This document shows positions 30,386 through 39,466 of a stretch of DNA of 64,000 nt, piece after piece; the first letter of the stretch is position 1; each line of letters starts with the position of its first letter. The position numbers and the translations under genes were made by a program. Below the pieces are notes generated by a model. It saw nothing but the letters and a program-made list of their open reading frames with translations. It was not told the DNA's origin and ran no database searches. The stretch is from positions 3,472,001 through 3,536,000 of the forward strand of contig NZ_FMIB01000002.1 in NCBI RefSeq assembly GCF_900091475.1, read 5' to 3'. This DNA comes from Micromonospora chersina. Lineage in GTDB: Bacteria; Actinomycetota; Actinomycetes; Mycobacteriales; Micromonosporaceae.

Positions 30386-31036
30386 GTGATCAACCCCTTC
30401 CCGGCGACCGAGAGCCGGGCCGCGCGTGCCGTGCTGAGCCTGCTGGCCCTCGCGGTCGCCACCGCCGGCACGGTCTGGCTGGTCGACCTCTCCGGCGCGG
30501 TGGCCGGGGCCCGGGCGGCGCAGCGGCACTGGCACCCGCAGGGCTACGCCCTGATCGTGTTCTTCCTGCTGGCCGTGCCGGTCGGCACTCTCCTGCACAC
30601 GCCGTCGGCCGCCGCCGCCGGACTGTCGGTCCGGCGGGCGTGGGCGACCGTCGGGCTGCTCCTGGGCTACGGGGTGCTGGTCGCCGCGGCGGCCTGGGTG
30701 GTCGCCCCGCTCGCCCCGGCCCACGTCGGCGGGGGCCGACACGACCCGTCCGGCCTGTACCCGGCCTGGCTCGTCTGCGTGCTGCTGTCCGTGGCGGTGC
30801 TCGCCTGCGCCGGCGGGCTCTTCGTCCGGCCCGCCCGGCGTGCGGATCCGCTCGACTTCCGGCCGCCCTCGGCCCGCGGCCGGGCCGCGTCGGCGGCCCG
30901 CTCCGACCGGGCCGCCGAGCCGCGCCGTCGGATCAGCGGGGCATTGTTCACCACGGCCGTCCTCGGCTGGGTGATCGGGACTCCGCTGCTGGTCCTGCTC
31001 CTGCTCAACGGGCTGGCCGGCTGGGCGGTCGGCTAG
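30386..31036 (+). CDS. Hypothetical membrane protein
   Basis: A 216-residue membrane protein with about four hydrophobic helices (near residues 15-35, 55-75, 90-110 and 195-213, with another around 130-145) and an Arg/Ala-rich cytoplasmic loop near 155-185. I do not recognise a family. GTG at 30386 is preferred: the frame before it overlaps the deoC operon terminator and is not coding. It lies between a terminator and the BlaI promoter, so is probably transcribed alone. Confidence 0.6.
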   Translation: MINPFPATESRAARAVLSLLALAVATAGTVWLVDLSGAVAGARAAQRHWHPQGYALIVFFLLAVPVGTLLHTPSAAAAGLSVRRAWATVGLLLGYGVLVAAAAWVVAPLAPAHVGGGRHDPSGLYPAWLVCVLLSVAVLACAGGLFVRPARRADPLDFRPPSARGRAASAARSDRAAEPRRRISGALFTTAVLGWVIGTPLLVLLLLNGLAGWAVG

Positions 31037-31058
31037 TCGACGCCGGCCTGCCGGGCCA

Positions 31059-31084
31059 CCTACTACGCGAGGTAGGATTACCTG
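31059..31084 (+). promoter_or_regulatory. blaI promoter with overlapping palindromes (leaderless)
   Basis: CCTACTACGCGAGGTAGG (31059-31076) contains CTAC-N5-GTAG, and GGTAGGATTACC (31071-31082) overlaps it. The -10 hexamer TAGGAT at 31073-31078 is followed by six bases and then the GTG at 31085, so transcription likely starts at the codon. Repressor binding there would block the promoter. BlaI-family proteins bind TAC/GTA dyads, so autoregulation is likely. Confidence 0.6.
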
Positions 31085-31543
31085 GTGACTCGGCTGGGTG
31101 ATCTCGAACGTGCGGTGATGGACGTGCTGTGGGACTCGGTGCCCGCCACGTCGGACGGCGTGACCGTGCGCGAGGTCGCCGACGCCCTCGACGGGCGTGA
31201 GCTGGCCTACACGACGGTGATGACAGTGCTCGACCGGCTCGCCGGCAAGGGCATGGTGCAGCGCGAGCGGGAGGGGCGGGCCTGGCGTTACCGGCCGGCC
31301 GCCACCCGGGAGGCGCACATCGCCCAGCTCATGCTCGACGCCCTCGACCTCGGCGGCAGCCGGGACGCCGCGCTGGTGCGCTTCGCCCGCTCGGTGACCG
31401 GCACCGAGGCGGAGGTGCTGCGCGCGGCGCTCGGCGCCGAGGCGGGCCTGGCCGGCTCCGGGCCGGCCGAGTCCGGGCTGACCGACCGGGTCGAGGACCC
31501 GCGGGCCGGCGGCCCGGCGCTCGACGAGGCGACGGACCGGTAG
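31085..31543 (+). CDS. BlaI/MecI/CopY-family transcriptional regulator
   Basis: A 152-residue BlaI-type repressor: winged helix in the first 80 residues (LGDLERAVMDVLWDS, AYTTVMTVLDRLAGKGMVQRE) and a helical dimerisation domain after it. In these systems a membrane protease releases the repressor by cleavage. Here the gene is followed by an M56 protease gene and then by cydABDC, so its target is probably cytochrome bd rather than a beta-lactamase. The C-terminal 30 residues are Gly/Ala-rich and probably disordered. GTG start with no Shine-Dalgarno sequence. Confidence 0.9.
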   Translation: MTRLGDLERAVMDVLWDSVPATSDGVTVREVADALDGRELAYTTVMTVLDRLAGKGMVQREREGRAWRYRPAATREAHIAQLMLDALDLGGSRDAALVRFARSVTGTEAEVLRAALGAEAGLAGSGPAESGLTDRVEDPRAGGPALDEATDR

Positions 31544-31553
31544 GGCGGCCGCC

Positions 31554-32459
31554 GTGGCGTACGCCCTGCACTTCGCCGCGACCATCCTGGCCTGCTGGCT
31601 GACCGCGCAGGTCCTCGCGACCGCGCGGTGGACCTGGCGGGCCCCGCGGGTGGCGATCGTCTGCTGGCAGGCCGTCGGGCTGGCGCTCGGCCTCTCCGCC
31701 ATGGGGCTGCCCATGGCGCTCGGCCTCGCCGCGTACGACCTGCCGACCGGGAGCGCGCTGCTGACGCTCGCCGACGACCTGGCCCACGGAACACTGCCGG
31801 GCGGGCTGGGCGCGCCGCACCTGGGCCTCGTCGGGGTCGGTTTCGGCATCGGCGCGGTGCTGCTGACCACGACGGTACGCAGCATCCACGGCACCGTACG
31901 CGCCCAGCGCCGGCACCGGGAGCTGCTCAGCCTGGTCGCCCGGCGGGACCCGACGGTGCCCGGGGCGCTGGTGCTCGACCACCCGAGCGCGGCCGCCTAC
32001 TGCCTGCCCGGGGTGAAGCCCCGCGTGGTGGTCAGCGCCGGCACGCTGAGCCTGCTCGACCGGGCCGAACTGGCGGCGGTGCTCACCCACGAGCGGGCGC
32101 ACGCGCAGGAGCGGCACGACCTCGTGCTGCTGCCGTTCACCGCGCTCTGCCGGGCGCTGCCCTGGTTCCGCTGGGTGCGGGACGCCCACGAGCGGGTGGC
32201 CCTGCTGGTCGAGATGCGCGCCGACGACAAGGCCCGCGAGCTGCACGCCGAGGAGCCCCTGGCCGGGGCGCTGCGCCGGTTCGCCGCCGCCGGGCACCGG
32301 GTGACCCCGGCCGGCACGCTCGGTCTCGGTGACCGCGACCTCGACGCGCGGGTGCAGCGGCTCATGGTCCCGGACCGGCCGCCGCGGGTGCTCGGCGCCA
32401 CCGCGCTCTCCGTCGCGACCCTGCTCGTCACCCTCCCGATCTCCCTCTTCCTGAGCTGA
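31554..32459 (+). CDS. M56-family membrane metallopeptidase (BlaR1-like)
   Basis: A 301-residue membrane protein with N-terminal helices, the zinc motif HERAH (HExxH variant) near residue 182, a downstream ligand region, and a final C-terminal helix. M56 proteases sense a signal and cleave the paired BlaI repressor. Unlike BlaR1 there is no C-terminal penicillin-binding domain, so the inducer is not a beta-lactam by sequence. GTG start 10 bases after the BlaI stop; same operon. Confidence 0.88.
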   Translation: MAYALHFAATILACWLTAQVLATARWTWRAPRVAIVCWQAVGLALGLSAMGLPMALGLAAYDLPTGSALLTLADDLAHGTLPGGLGAPHLGLVGVGFGIGAVLLTTTVRSIHGTVRAQRRHRELLSLVARRDPTVPGALVLDHPSAAAYCLPGVKPRVVVSAGTLSLLDRAELAAVLTHERAHAQERHDLVLLPFTALCRALPWFRWVRDAHERVALLVEMRADDKARELHAEEPLAGALRRFAAAGHRVTPAGTLGLGDRDLDARVQRLMVPDRPPRVLGATALSVATLLVTLPISLFLS

Positions 32460-32501
32460 CCCCGCCGGCGGCGGCACCCGCGCCGACGCCGGGACCGATA
32501 G

Positions 32502-32540
32502 GTAGCGAGGCTACGTGTAGTCTCGCTATGACAAGCGAGA
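32502..32540 (+). promoter_or_regulatory. cydA promoter with nested dyads
   Basis: Three dyads precede cydA: GTAGCGAGGCTAC (32502-32514, GTAG-N5-CTAC), CTACGTGTAG (32511-32520), and TCTCGCT-N6-AGCGAGA (32521-32540). Candidate -10 hexamers are TAGTCT (32518-32523) and TATGAC (32527-32532). The first dyad resembles one at the padR start. GGGAG at 32549-32553 is the ribosome site for ATG 32560. Sites seen directly; assignment to BlaI is inference. Confidence 0.55.
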
Positions 32541-32559
32541 CAACCCGTGGGAGTCGGCC

Positions 32560-33807
32560 ATGGATCCCCTGCTCATCGCCCGCCTGCAGTTCGCCACCAC
32601 CACGTCGATCCACTTCCTCTTCGTGGTGGTCACGCTCGGCCTGGTCACCCTGCTGGTCGGCCTCCAGACCGCCGGCTTCGTCACCGGCAAGCCCGTGTAC
32701 GAGCGGCTGACCCGCTTCTGGGGCCAGCTCTACGTGATCAACTACGTGCTCGGCATCGCCACGGGCATCGTGATGGAGTTCCAGTTCGGGCTGAACTGGA
32801 GCGGCCTGTCGCGCTACGTGGGCAACGTGTTCGGGGCGCCGCTGGCCATCGAGACGCTTGTCGCCTTCTTCCTGGAGTCCACGTTCCTCGGCATGTGGAT
32901 CTTCGGCTGGCACCGGCTGCGGCGCGGCGTCCACCTGGCCCTGCTCTGGGGCGTCGCGATCACCGCGTACGCCTCCGCGTTCTGGATCATGGTGGCCAAC
33001 GCCTGGCTCCAGCACCCGGTCGGCTACGAGGTCCGCGACGGCGTCGCCCACCTCACCGACTTCGGCGCGCTGCTCACCAACCCCACCTTCGGCTTCGCCT
33101 TCGGCCACGTGGTCTCGGCCGGCCTGGTCACCGGCGGGATCCTGATGGCCGCGGTCAGCGCCTGGCACCTGCTCCGGCGTACCCCCGACTTCCTGCTCTT
33201 CCGGAAGTCGCTGCGGCTCGGCCTGGTCACCGCGGCGCTCGCCGTGACCGCGCTCCAGGGCTTCGGCTTCGCGCAGTTCGGCCCGGTCGGGGAACTCCAG
33301 CCGACCAAGTTCGGCGGCGGGCCCGACCGCGACGCGCTGGTCGCCGAGTGGACGGCGCGGTTCGGCCCGGGCGACTACACCCCGCCCGTGCTGTCCAACG
33401 TCGGCCTCGGCTTCATGATCCTCATCGGCTTCACCCTGGGCTGCGTCTGGCTCCTGCTGCCGCTGCTCTGGCGGGACTGGATCATCCGGTGGAAGTTCCC
33501 GCTCTGGCTGGTGCTGCTCGGCGTGCCGCTGCCCTTCGTCGCGGTGCTCCTCGGCTGGATCGCCCGGGAGGTGGGCCGGCAGCCCTGGGTCGCGTACGGG
33601 CTGCTGCCGACCGGGCAGGCCGTCTCGCCGGTGAGCGCCGGGCTGATGCTCACCTCGCTGATCGCCTTCACGCTGCTGCTCGGCACCCTCGCCGTCACCA
33701 ACTGGGTGCTGCTGGCCCGGCACGCCGCCCGGGGCGCGCACGATCCCGCCCTCGGCCGGCCGCCCGCGCCGGACACCGACCACCACCCCGACCCCGTGTT
33801 CGCCTGA
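32560..33807 (+). CDS. cydA: Cytochrome bd quinol oxidase subunit I
   Basis: A 415-residue subunit that holds hemes b558, b595 and d and oxidises quinol to reduce oxygen to water. Candidate axial ligands are His in TTSIHFLF, His in FAFGHVVSAG and Met in NVGLGFMILIG. The Q-loop motif REVGRQPW is present. It is shorter than the Escherichia enzyme (about 520), consistent with the short Q-loop class. ATG at 32560. First gene of cydABDC, downstream of the BlaI-M56 pair; expected to be induced under low oxygen or respiratory inhibition. Confidence 0.95.
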   Translation: MDPLLIARLQFATTTSIHFLFVVVTLGLVTLLVGLQTAGFVTGKPVYERLTRFWGQLYVINYVLGIATGIVMEFQFGLNWSGLSRYVGNVFGAPLAIETLVAFFLESTFLGMWIFGWHRLRRGVHLALLWGVAITAYASAFWIMVANAWLQHPVGYEVRDGVAHLTDFGALLTNPTFGFAFGHVVSAGLVTGGILMAAVSAWHLLRRTPDFLLFRKSLRLGLVTAALAVTALQGFGFAQFGPVGELQPTKFGGGPDRDALVAEWTARFGPGDYTPPVLSNVGLGFMILIGFTLGCVWLLLPLLWRDWIIRWKFPLWLVLLGVPLPFVAVLLGWIAREVGRQPWVAYGLLPTGQAVSPVSAGLMLTSLIAFTLLLGTLAVTNWVLLARHAARGAHDPALGRPPAPDTDHHPDPVFA

Positions 33808-33818
33808 GGGAGCCCGCC

Positions 33819-34847
33819 GTGGAACTCGCCTGGTACGCCCTGCTCGGCCTCTTCTTCGCCGCCTACCTCGTGCTCGGCGGCTACGACTACGGCGTCGGGC
33901 TGCTGCTGGCCCGGGGCGCGACACCCGAGGCCCGCCGGGCCGCGCTGAACGCGGTCGGGCCGTTCTTCCTCGGCAACGAGGTCTGGCTGGTGGCGGCGGT
34001 AGGCATCCTGTTCGGGGCCTTCCCCACCCTGGAGGGTGAACTGCTCTCCGGCTGCTACCCGGCCGTGCTCGGCGCGCTGGCCGGGGTGGTGCTCGTGACG
34101 GCCGGGGTGCAGCTACGCAGCCGGCCGCGTTCCGCCGCCGCCCGGGCCGGCTGGGACCGGGTGGTGGTGGCCGGCAGCGTCCTCGCCGCGCTCGGCTGGG
34201 GCGCGCTGCTCGGCGCGCTGCTCCAGGGCGTGCCGCTGTCCGGCGACGGGCACGCGGCCGGGGTCGGCCACCTGCTCACCCCGTTCGTGGCCGCCGCCGC
34301 GCTGGCGCTGCTCGCGCTGGTCGCCGTGCACGGTGCGACCTTCCTCACGCTCCGGCTGCCGGCCGCCGACCTGCCGATAGTCGCCCGCCTGGCCCGCGGC
34401 CTGGTGCCGGTCGCGCTCACCGCGGTCGCCACCGCCACCGTCCTGGGCCTGCTCTCCGACCGGGTACGCGCCGCCGTGGCGCGCCCGGCGGTCGCCGTAC
34501 TCCTGCCGTTGGCGCTGGTGGCGGCGCTGCTCGCGGCCCGCGCGGCGCTGCGCCGGGGCCGGGCCGGCCTGGCCTTCGCGGCGACAAGCGTGGCGCTGGC
34601 CCTGCCGGTCCCGCTGGTCGGCGCGGCGCTCTGGCCCCGGGTGCTGGTCTCCACGGCCGACGCGGCAGGGCCGCAGCTGGCCGACCCGGCCGCGCTGACC
34701 GTGGCCGACGCGGCCGCCAGCGGGCCGACCCTGGCGCTGCTGGGCTGGCTGGCGCTGCCGCTCGTGCCGGCCCTACTAGGCTTTCAGGCGATGTGCTGGT
34801 GGGTGTTCCGGGGACGGACCGACGGCAGGGCACCGGTGTACTGGTGA
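33819..34847 (+). CDS. cydB: Cytochrome bd quinol oxidase subunit II
   Basis: A 342-residue partner of CydA with the family motifs LGGYDYGVGLL at the N-terminus, GPFFLGNEVWLV near residue 50, and LRLPAADL later, with about eight membrane helices. GTG at 33819, 11 bases after the cydA stop. The stop overlaps the GTG start of cydD. Confidence 0.93.
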   Translation: MELAWYALLGLFFAAYLVLGGYDYGVGLLLARGATPEARRAALNAVGPFFLGNEVWLVAAVGILFGAFPTLEGELLSGCYPAVLGALAGVVLVTAGVQLRSRPRSAAARAGWDRVVVAGSVLAALGWGALLGALLQGVPLSGDGHAAGVGHLLTPFVAAAALALLALVAVHGATFLTLRLPAADLPIVARLARGLVPVALTAVATATVLGLLSDRVRAAVARPAVAVLLPLALVAALLAARAALRRGRAGLAFAATSVALALPVPLVGAALWPRVLVSTADAAGPQLADPAALTVADAAASGPTLALLGWLALPLVPALLGFQAMCWWVFRGRTDGRAPVYW

Positions 34848-36520
34848 ACCGCCGCCCGTTCGACCCGCGTCTGCTGCGCCGGGTCCCCGCGGCCCGGCGC
34901 GACCTCGCCGTGCTCGCGGTTCTCGGCGGGCTGACCGCGCTGCTGGTGGTCGCGCAGGCGACCGCGCTGGCCACCCTGCTGGCCACCGCGATCGACGGGC
35001 GGCTGCACCGGCCGGCGCTGGCCGGTCTCCTGGCGGCCGTCGCCGCCCGGGCGCTGGTGAGCTGGGCGCAGGGCACGGTGGCGGCCCGGGCCGCGGCGAC
35101 GGTCAAGGCGGCGCTCCGCGCCGACCTGCTGCGCGCGGTCGGCCGGCACGGCCCCACCTGGGTCGCCGGCCGGCGCGCCGGGCAGCTCGCCACCCTCGCC
35201 GGGCGCGGGCTGGACGCGCTCGACCCCTACTTCACCGGCTATTTGCCGCAGCTCGTGCTGAGCGTGACCGTGCCGCTGGCCGTGCTGGCCCGGATCGTGC
35301 TCGCCGACTGGAGCTCGGCGCTGATCATCGCGCTGACCATCCCGCTCATCCCGATCTTCGGTGCGCTGCTCGGCTGGCAGGCGCAGGCCGCCACCGAGCG
35401 GCAGTGGCGGCGGCTGTCGCTGCTCGGCGGCCACTTCCTCGACATGGTGGCCGGGCTGCCCACGCTGCGCGCGTTCGGCCGGGCCCGGGCCCAGGTCGAC
35501 GTCGTACGCCGGATGGCCGACGGGCACCGCCAGGCCACCATGAGGACCCTGCGGATCGCCTTCCTGTCGGCGCTGGTCCTCGAACTGGTCGCCACCCTCT
35601 CGGTGGCGCTGGTCGCCGTACCGGTCGGCATCCGGCTGCTCGGTGGCGGGATCACGCTGTCCACCGCGCTGCTGGTGCTGCTGCTCACCCCGGAGGCCTA
35701 CCTGCCGCTGCGGGCGGCCGGCAGCCGGTTCCACGCCAGCATGGAGGGCCTGACCGCGCTGGACGAGGCGCTCACCCTCTCCGCGACCCCCGAGACGGCC
35801 GGCCCCGAAGGCGCCCGACCGGCGCCCGAGGGCCGGGGCGAGATCCGCTTCGAGGGCGTGACCGTCGCGTACGAGCGGACCACCGCGCTGCGGGACGTCA
35901 CGCTCACCATCCGCCCCGGCGAGCGGGTCGCCGTCATCGGGCCCAGCGGCGCGGGCAAGAGCACCCTGCTCCACCTGCTGCTCGGCTTCGTCACCCCGAC
36001 CGCCGGCCGGGTCACCGTCGACGGGGTGGACCTCGCCGGGGTCGACCTCGACGCGTGGCGGCGCGAGCTGGCCTGGGTGCCGCAGCGCGCCCACCTGTTC
36101 GCCGGCTCCCTCGCCGACAACATCCGCCTCGGCGCCCCCGACACCCCGGACGCCGCACTGGCCGGCGCGGTCACCGACGCCGCGCTGGACGAGGTGGTCG
36201 CCGCGCTGCCCGACGGGCTCGGCACCACGCTGGGCGAGCGCGGGCACGGCCTGTCCAGCGGGCAACGGCAGCGGGTCGCGCTGGCCCGGGCGTTCCTCCG
36301 GGACGCCCCGCTGGTGCTCCTCGACGAGCCCACCGCCCGGCTCGACAGCGCCAGCGAGGCGGTCGTGCTGGCGGCCACCCGGCGGCTGGTCGCCGGGCGT
36401 ACCGCCCTGCTGGTCGCGCACCGGCCCGCGCTGCTGGAGGACGCCGACCGCATCCTCCGCGTCGAGGACGGCCGGGTCACCGAGCTGAGCCGGGTGCCGG
36501 CCGGGAAGGTCACGCCATGA
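34844..36520 (+). CDS. cydD: ABC exporter subunit CydD
   Basis: A 558-residue ABC half-transporter needed for cytochrome bd assembly; the CydDC complex is linked to heme, or to thiol export, across the membrane. Six membrane helices precede the ATPase: Walker A GPSGAGKST near residue 366, signature GLSSGQRQR, Walker B LVLLDEPT, H-loop VAHRPALL. GTG at 34844 overlaps the cydB stop; the longer upstream frame lies inside cydB. Confidence 0.92.
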   Translation: MNRRPFDPRLLRRVPAARRDLAVLAVLGGLTALLVVAQATALATLLATAIDGRLHRPALAGLLAAVAARALVSWAQGTVAARAAATVKAALRADLLRAVGRHGPTWVAGRRAGQLATLAGRGLDALDPYFTGYLPQLVLSVTVPLAVLARIVLADWSSALIIALTIPLIPIFGALLGWQAQAATERQWRRLSLLGGHFLDMVAGLPTLRAFGRARAQVDVVRRMADGHRQATMRTLRIAFLSALVLELVATLSVALVAVPVGIRLLGGGITLSTALLVLLLTPEAYLPLRAAGSRFHASMEGLTALDEALTLSATPETAGPEGARPAPEGRGEIRFEGVTVAYERTTALRDVTLTIRPGERVAVIGPSGAGKSTLLHLLLGFVTPTAGRVTVDGVDLAGVDLDAWRRELAWVPQRAHLFAGSLADNIRLGAPDTPDAALAGAVTDAALDEVVAALPDGLGTTLGERGHGLSSGQRQRVALARAFLRDAPLVLLDEPTARLDSASEAVVLAATRRLVAGRTALLVAHRPALLEDADRILRVEDGRVTELSRVPAGKVTP

Positions 36521-38253
36521 CCGGGGGACCCGAGCGGGCCGTGCTGCGGCTGGCCCGCCCCTACCTGGGCCGCCTGCTCGGCGCCGGGCTGCTCGCGGCG
36601 GCCACCGAGTTCGCCGGGCTGGCCCTGATGGCCACCGCCACCTGGCTGCTCATGAGCGCCGCCGGCCGGCCGCCGCTGGACCGGCTGACCGTGGCGATCG
36701 TCGCGGTCCGGGCGCTCGCGGTCAGCCGCGGCGTGTTCCGCTACACCGAACGGCTCGCCGGGCACGACGCGGTGCTCCGCATGATCACCGACGTCCGGAC
36801 CCGGGTCTTCGCCACCCTGACCGCCCGGCGGGCCGCCCCGCGCACCGGTGACGCGCTGAGCCGGCTGGTCTCCGACGTGGAGGCGGTGCAGGACCTGCTG
36901 CTGCGCGTGGTGGTGCCCGGAGCGGCGGCCGCGCTCGTGAGCCTGCTCGCCATCGGCAGCGCCGCGCTGATCTCGCCCCCGGCCGCCGGCGTGCTCGCCG
37001 TCGGCCTGCTCGTGGCCGGGGTGGCGCTGCCCGTCCTGGCCGCCGGGCTGACCCGGCGCGCCGCCGACGAGGTGGCCCCGCTGCGTGGCGCGCTCGCGGC
37101 CGACGCAGTCGACCTGACCCACGGCGCCGCCGACCTGGCCGCCTTCGGTGCGACCGGCACGGCGCTCGCCGCCGCCGAGGCCCGGGGCGGCCGCCTGGCC
37201 CGGCTGGAGCGCCGGCTCGCCGCGACCGGTTTCGCGGTCGACGCCGCCGGGGTGCTGGTCGGCGGGCTCACCGCCGCCGCCGTGGTGGTCGTGGCGCTGC
37301 GCGCGGGTGTCGGCGGGGTGCTGGTCGGCGTCCTGGCGGTGGGCTCGCTGGCCACCGTCGAGGTCGCCCTCGCGCTGGTCGGTGCGGCCCGGCAGCGCAC
37401 CCAACTCCGCGCCGGCCTGGCCCGGGTGGCCGACCTGCTCACCGATGCCGGGGAGCCGGCGCGCACCGCCCCCGCCGAACCGGCGCCGGGCGGGCACGAC
37501 GTCCGGTTCGAGGACGTGACCGTCCGGTACCGGGAGGGGGCGGCGCCCGCCCTGGCCGCTGTCGACCTCGACCTGCCGGCCGGCCGCCGGGTGGCCGTCG
37601 TCGGGCCGAGCGGGGCCGGCAAGAGCACCCTGGCCGCCGTGCTCACCAACGCGGTACGCCCCGACGCCGGCCGGGTCACCGTCGACGGCGTGGACGTGTC
37701 CGAATTCCCAACCGAGGAGCTGCCCCGGGTGGTCGGCGGCCTGCTCGCCGAGGCGTACGTCTTCCACGCCACCGTGCGGGAGAACCTCCTGCTCGGCCGC
37801 CCCCGCGCCGACGAGGCGGAGCTGACCGCCGCCACCCGGGCGGCCGGCCTGCTCGACTGGGTGGTTGCCCAGCCGGAGGGCTGGAACACAGTGGTGGGCG
37901 AGCAGGGCGGGCAGCTCTCCGGCGGGCAGCGGCAGCGCCTCGCGCTGGCCCGGGCCCTGCTGGCCGCCCCGCCGGTGCTGGTGCTGGACGAGCCGACCGA
38001 GGGGCTCGACCCGGCGGCCGCCGACGCCGTGCTCGCCTCGGCGCTGGCCGCCACCCCGGCCGGGCACTCGGTGCTGCTCATCAGCCACCGGCTCAGCGGC
38101 CTCGCCGGGTTGGACGAGATCGTGGTGCTCGACGCGGGCCGGGTGGTGCAGCGCGGCCGGCACGAGGAGCTGGTGGCCCGCCCGGGTTGGTACCGGGAAC
38201 AGTGGCTGCTCCAGGAGGCGGCCGAGCGCGGCTACCTCGCTCTCGCCCCCTGA
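36517..38253 (+). CDS. cydC: ABC exporter subunit CydC
   Basis: A 578-residue partner of CydD, ATG at 36517 overlapping its stop (ATGA). Membrane domain, then Walker A GPSGAGKST near residue 362, signature QLSGGQRQR, Walker B VLVLDEPTEGLD, H-loop ISHRLSGL. Both ATP sites of the dimer look intact. Completes the cydABDC operon. Confidence 0.92.
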   Translation: MTGGPERAVLRLARPYLGRLLGAGLLAAATEFAGLALMATATWLLMSAAGRPPLDRLTVAIVAVRALAVSRGVFRYTERLAGHDAVLRMITDVRTRVFATLTARRAAPRTGDALSRLVSDVEAVQDLLLRVVVPGAAAALVSLLAIGSAALISPPAAGVLAVGLLVAGVALPVLAAGLTRRAADEVAPLRGALAADAVDLTHGAADLAAFGATGTALAAAEARGGRLARLERRLAATGFAVDAAGVLVGGLTAAAVVVVALRAGVGGVLVGVLAVGSLATVEVALALVGAARQRTQLRAGLARVADLLTDAGEPARTAPAEPAPGGHDVRFEDVTVRYREGAAPALAAVDLDLPAGRRVAVVGPSGAGKSTLAAVLTNAVRPDAGRVTVDGVDVSEFPTEELPRVVGGLLAEAYVFHATVRENLLLGRPRADEAELTAATRAAGLLDWVVAQPEGWNTVVGEQGGQLSGGQRQRLALARALLAAPPVLVLDEPTEGLDPAAADAVLASALAATPAGHSVLLISHRLSGLAGLDEIVVLDAGRVVQRGRHEELVARPGWYREQWLLQEAAERGYLALAP

Positions 38254-38310
38254 GCGCATTCCGGGGTTTTCCCCGACGCGGCCGGCCGCCCGTGGTGGCA
38301 GGGTGGTCCC

Positions 38311-39000
38311 ATGCGGGGGCACGAGGACATCCGCGTCGACGAGCGGCTGCGCGAGCTGGCCGGGCAGCTGCACGGGCCGGCCCGGCTCAAGGCGGACCTG
38401 CTGACCGAGGCGCGGCACGCGCTGGAGGACGCCGTCGAGGCGTACCGGGAGGGGGGCCTGCCGGCCGCGGAGGCGGAACGGCGGGCGGTGGCCGAGTTCG
38501 GCACCCCGGCCCAGCTCGCTCCCGGCTACCAGGCCGAGCTGGCCGCCGGGGCGCTGCGCGGGCTGGCGCTGCGGGCGCTGGCCGTGGCGGTGGTGCTGAT
38601 GGCCGGCGGCGACCTGACCTGGCGCGGGGCGAGCTGGACCGAGGGGCCGCGCCCGCCCGCGGCCTACCTGCTCCTCTCCTCCGCCGTCAACGGCGTCTGG
38701 GCGGTCGTCGCCGCGCTGGCGGTGGCCGGGCTGCTGCTCGGCCTGCTCGCCGCCCGGCACGCCACGACCCGGCTGTCCCGGCTGGCCCGGGCCGTGGGCT
38801 TCGGCCTGACCGGCGGGCTGGTGGTCGGCGCGGCGACCGGCGTGGCGCTGTTCGGCTGGTCGGTCCACCTCTGGGACGCGGCGCTGACCTGGCCCCCGAT
38901 GATCATCGGCGCGGTGGTGGTCGGCGCCGCGTGGTTCGCGCTGGCCCGGGCCGCCCGCTACTGGCTGCTGAGCAGCCGCGGCGCCCACGTCGCGGCCTGA
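38311..39000 (+). CDS. Permease-prefix domain membrane protein
   Basis: A 229-residue protein: an N-terminal helical permease-prefix (PadR partner) domain, including LTEARHALEDAVEAYREGG and the acidic AEFGTPAQLAPGYQAEL motif, followed by about four membrane helices. Such proteins are usually encoded beside PadR-type regulators; here a PadR gene is 120 bases downstream on the opposite strand. Role unknown. Its 3' end starts a set of tandem repeats. ATG at 38311. Confidence 0.75.
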   Translation: MRGHEDIRVDERLRELAGQLHGPARLKADLLTEARHALEDAVEAYREGGLPAAEAERRAVAEFGTPAQLAPGYQAELAAGALRGLALRALAVAVVLMAGGDLTWRGASWTEGPRPPAAYLLLSSAVNGVWAVVAALAVAGLLLGLLAARHATTRLSRLARAVGFGLTGGLVVGAATGVALFGWSVHLWDAALTWPPMIIGAVVVGAAWFALARAARYWLLSSRGAHVAA

Positions 39001-39068
39001 CCGACGCTCAGGTCGCGGCCTGACCGCGACACCCACGTCGCGGCCTGAATGCGACGCTCAAGCCGCGG
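38986..39068 (+). repeat. Imperfect 23-25 bp tandem repeats at gene 3' end
   Basis: Three units built on CA[C/G]GTCGCGGCCTGA start at 38986, 39009 and 39034, with a fourth partial copy (CAAGCCGCGG) at 39059. The first unit contains the permease-prefix gene stop codon, so the 3' end of the gene seems to have been duplicated in tandem. Confidence 0.7.
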
Positions 39069-39122
39069 ATCGCGGGCCGCCGAGCACGGATCGCGCGGCG
39101 CGGATCGCCGGCTGGCCACGGC

Positions 39123-39464
39123 TCAGGCCGGAGCCGTCGGCGGCTCGTCGGCGCCGAGGAAGCGGCCCACGGTGGCGCTGAACTCGCGCCACCCCGCGCG
39201 CTCCCCCGCGAGCGCCCGGCCGCCGGCCTCGGTGAGCTGGTAGGTGCGCCGCTCCCGGCCGTTGACGATGCTCCACTCGCTGGCCACGTAGCCGGCCCGC
39301 TCCAGGCGGCGCAGCGCCGGATAGATGGTGCCGGTCGGCAGGTCCAGGGTGCCGCCGCTGCGGGCCCGGAGCGCCTCGATGATCGCGTAGCCGTGCAGGG
39401 CGCCCTGCTCCAGCACCGCGAGCAGCAGCGCGTCCAGGTGTCCGTGCAGCGCCTGGGCCTTCAT
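39123..39464 (-). CDS. PadR-family transcriptional regulator
   Basis: A 113-residue winged-helix PadR protein (subfamily s1 size). Conserved elements: LHGHLDALLLAVLEQGALHGYAI, then LPTGTIYPALRRLERAGYV and the wing GRERRTYQLTEAGG. ATG at 39464 is used; no Shine-Dalgarno sequence, and a GTAG-N5-CTAC palindrome (39467-39479) lies immediately before the start, where it would cover the promoter or first codons. Likely autoregulatory and paired with the permease-prefix gene. Confidence 0.88.
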   Translation of the reverse strand: MKAQALHGHLDALLLAVLEQGALHGYAIIEALRARSGGTLDLPTGTIYPALRRLERAGYVASEWSIVNGRERRTYQLTEAGGRALAGERAGWREFSATVGRFLGADEPPTAPA

Positions 39465-39466
39465 GC

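Noticed and set aside
35698..39036. Long minus-strand open frame across cydD, cydC and the permease-prefix gene
   Set aside because: Spans three clear plus-strand genes and has no motifs; GC-bias artefact.
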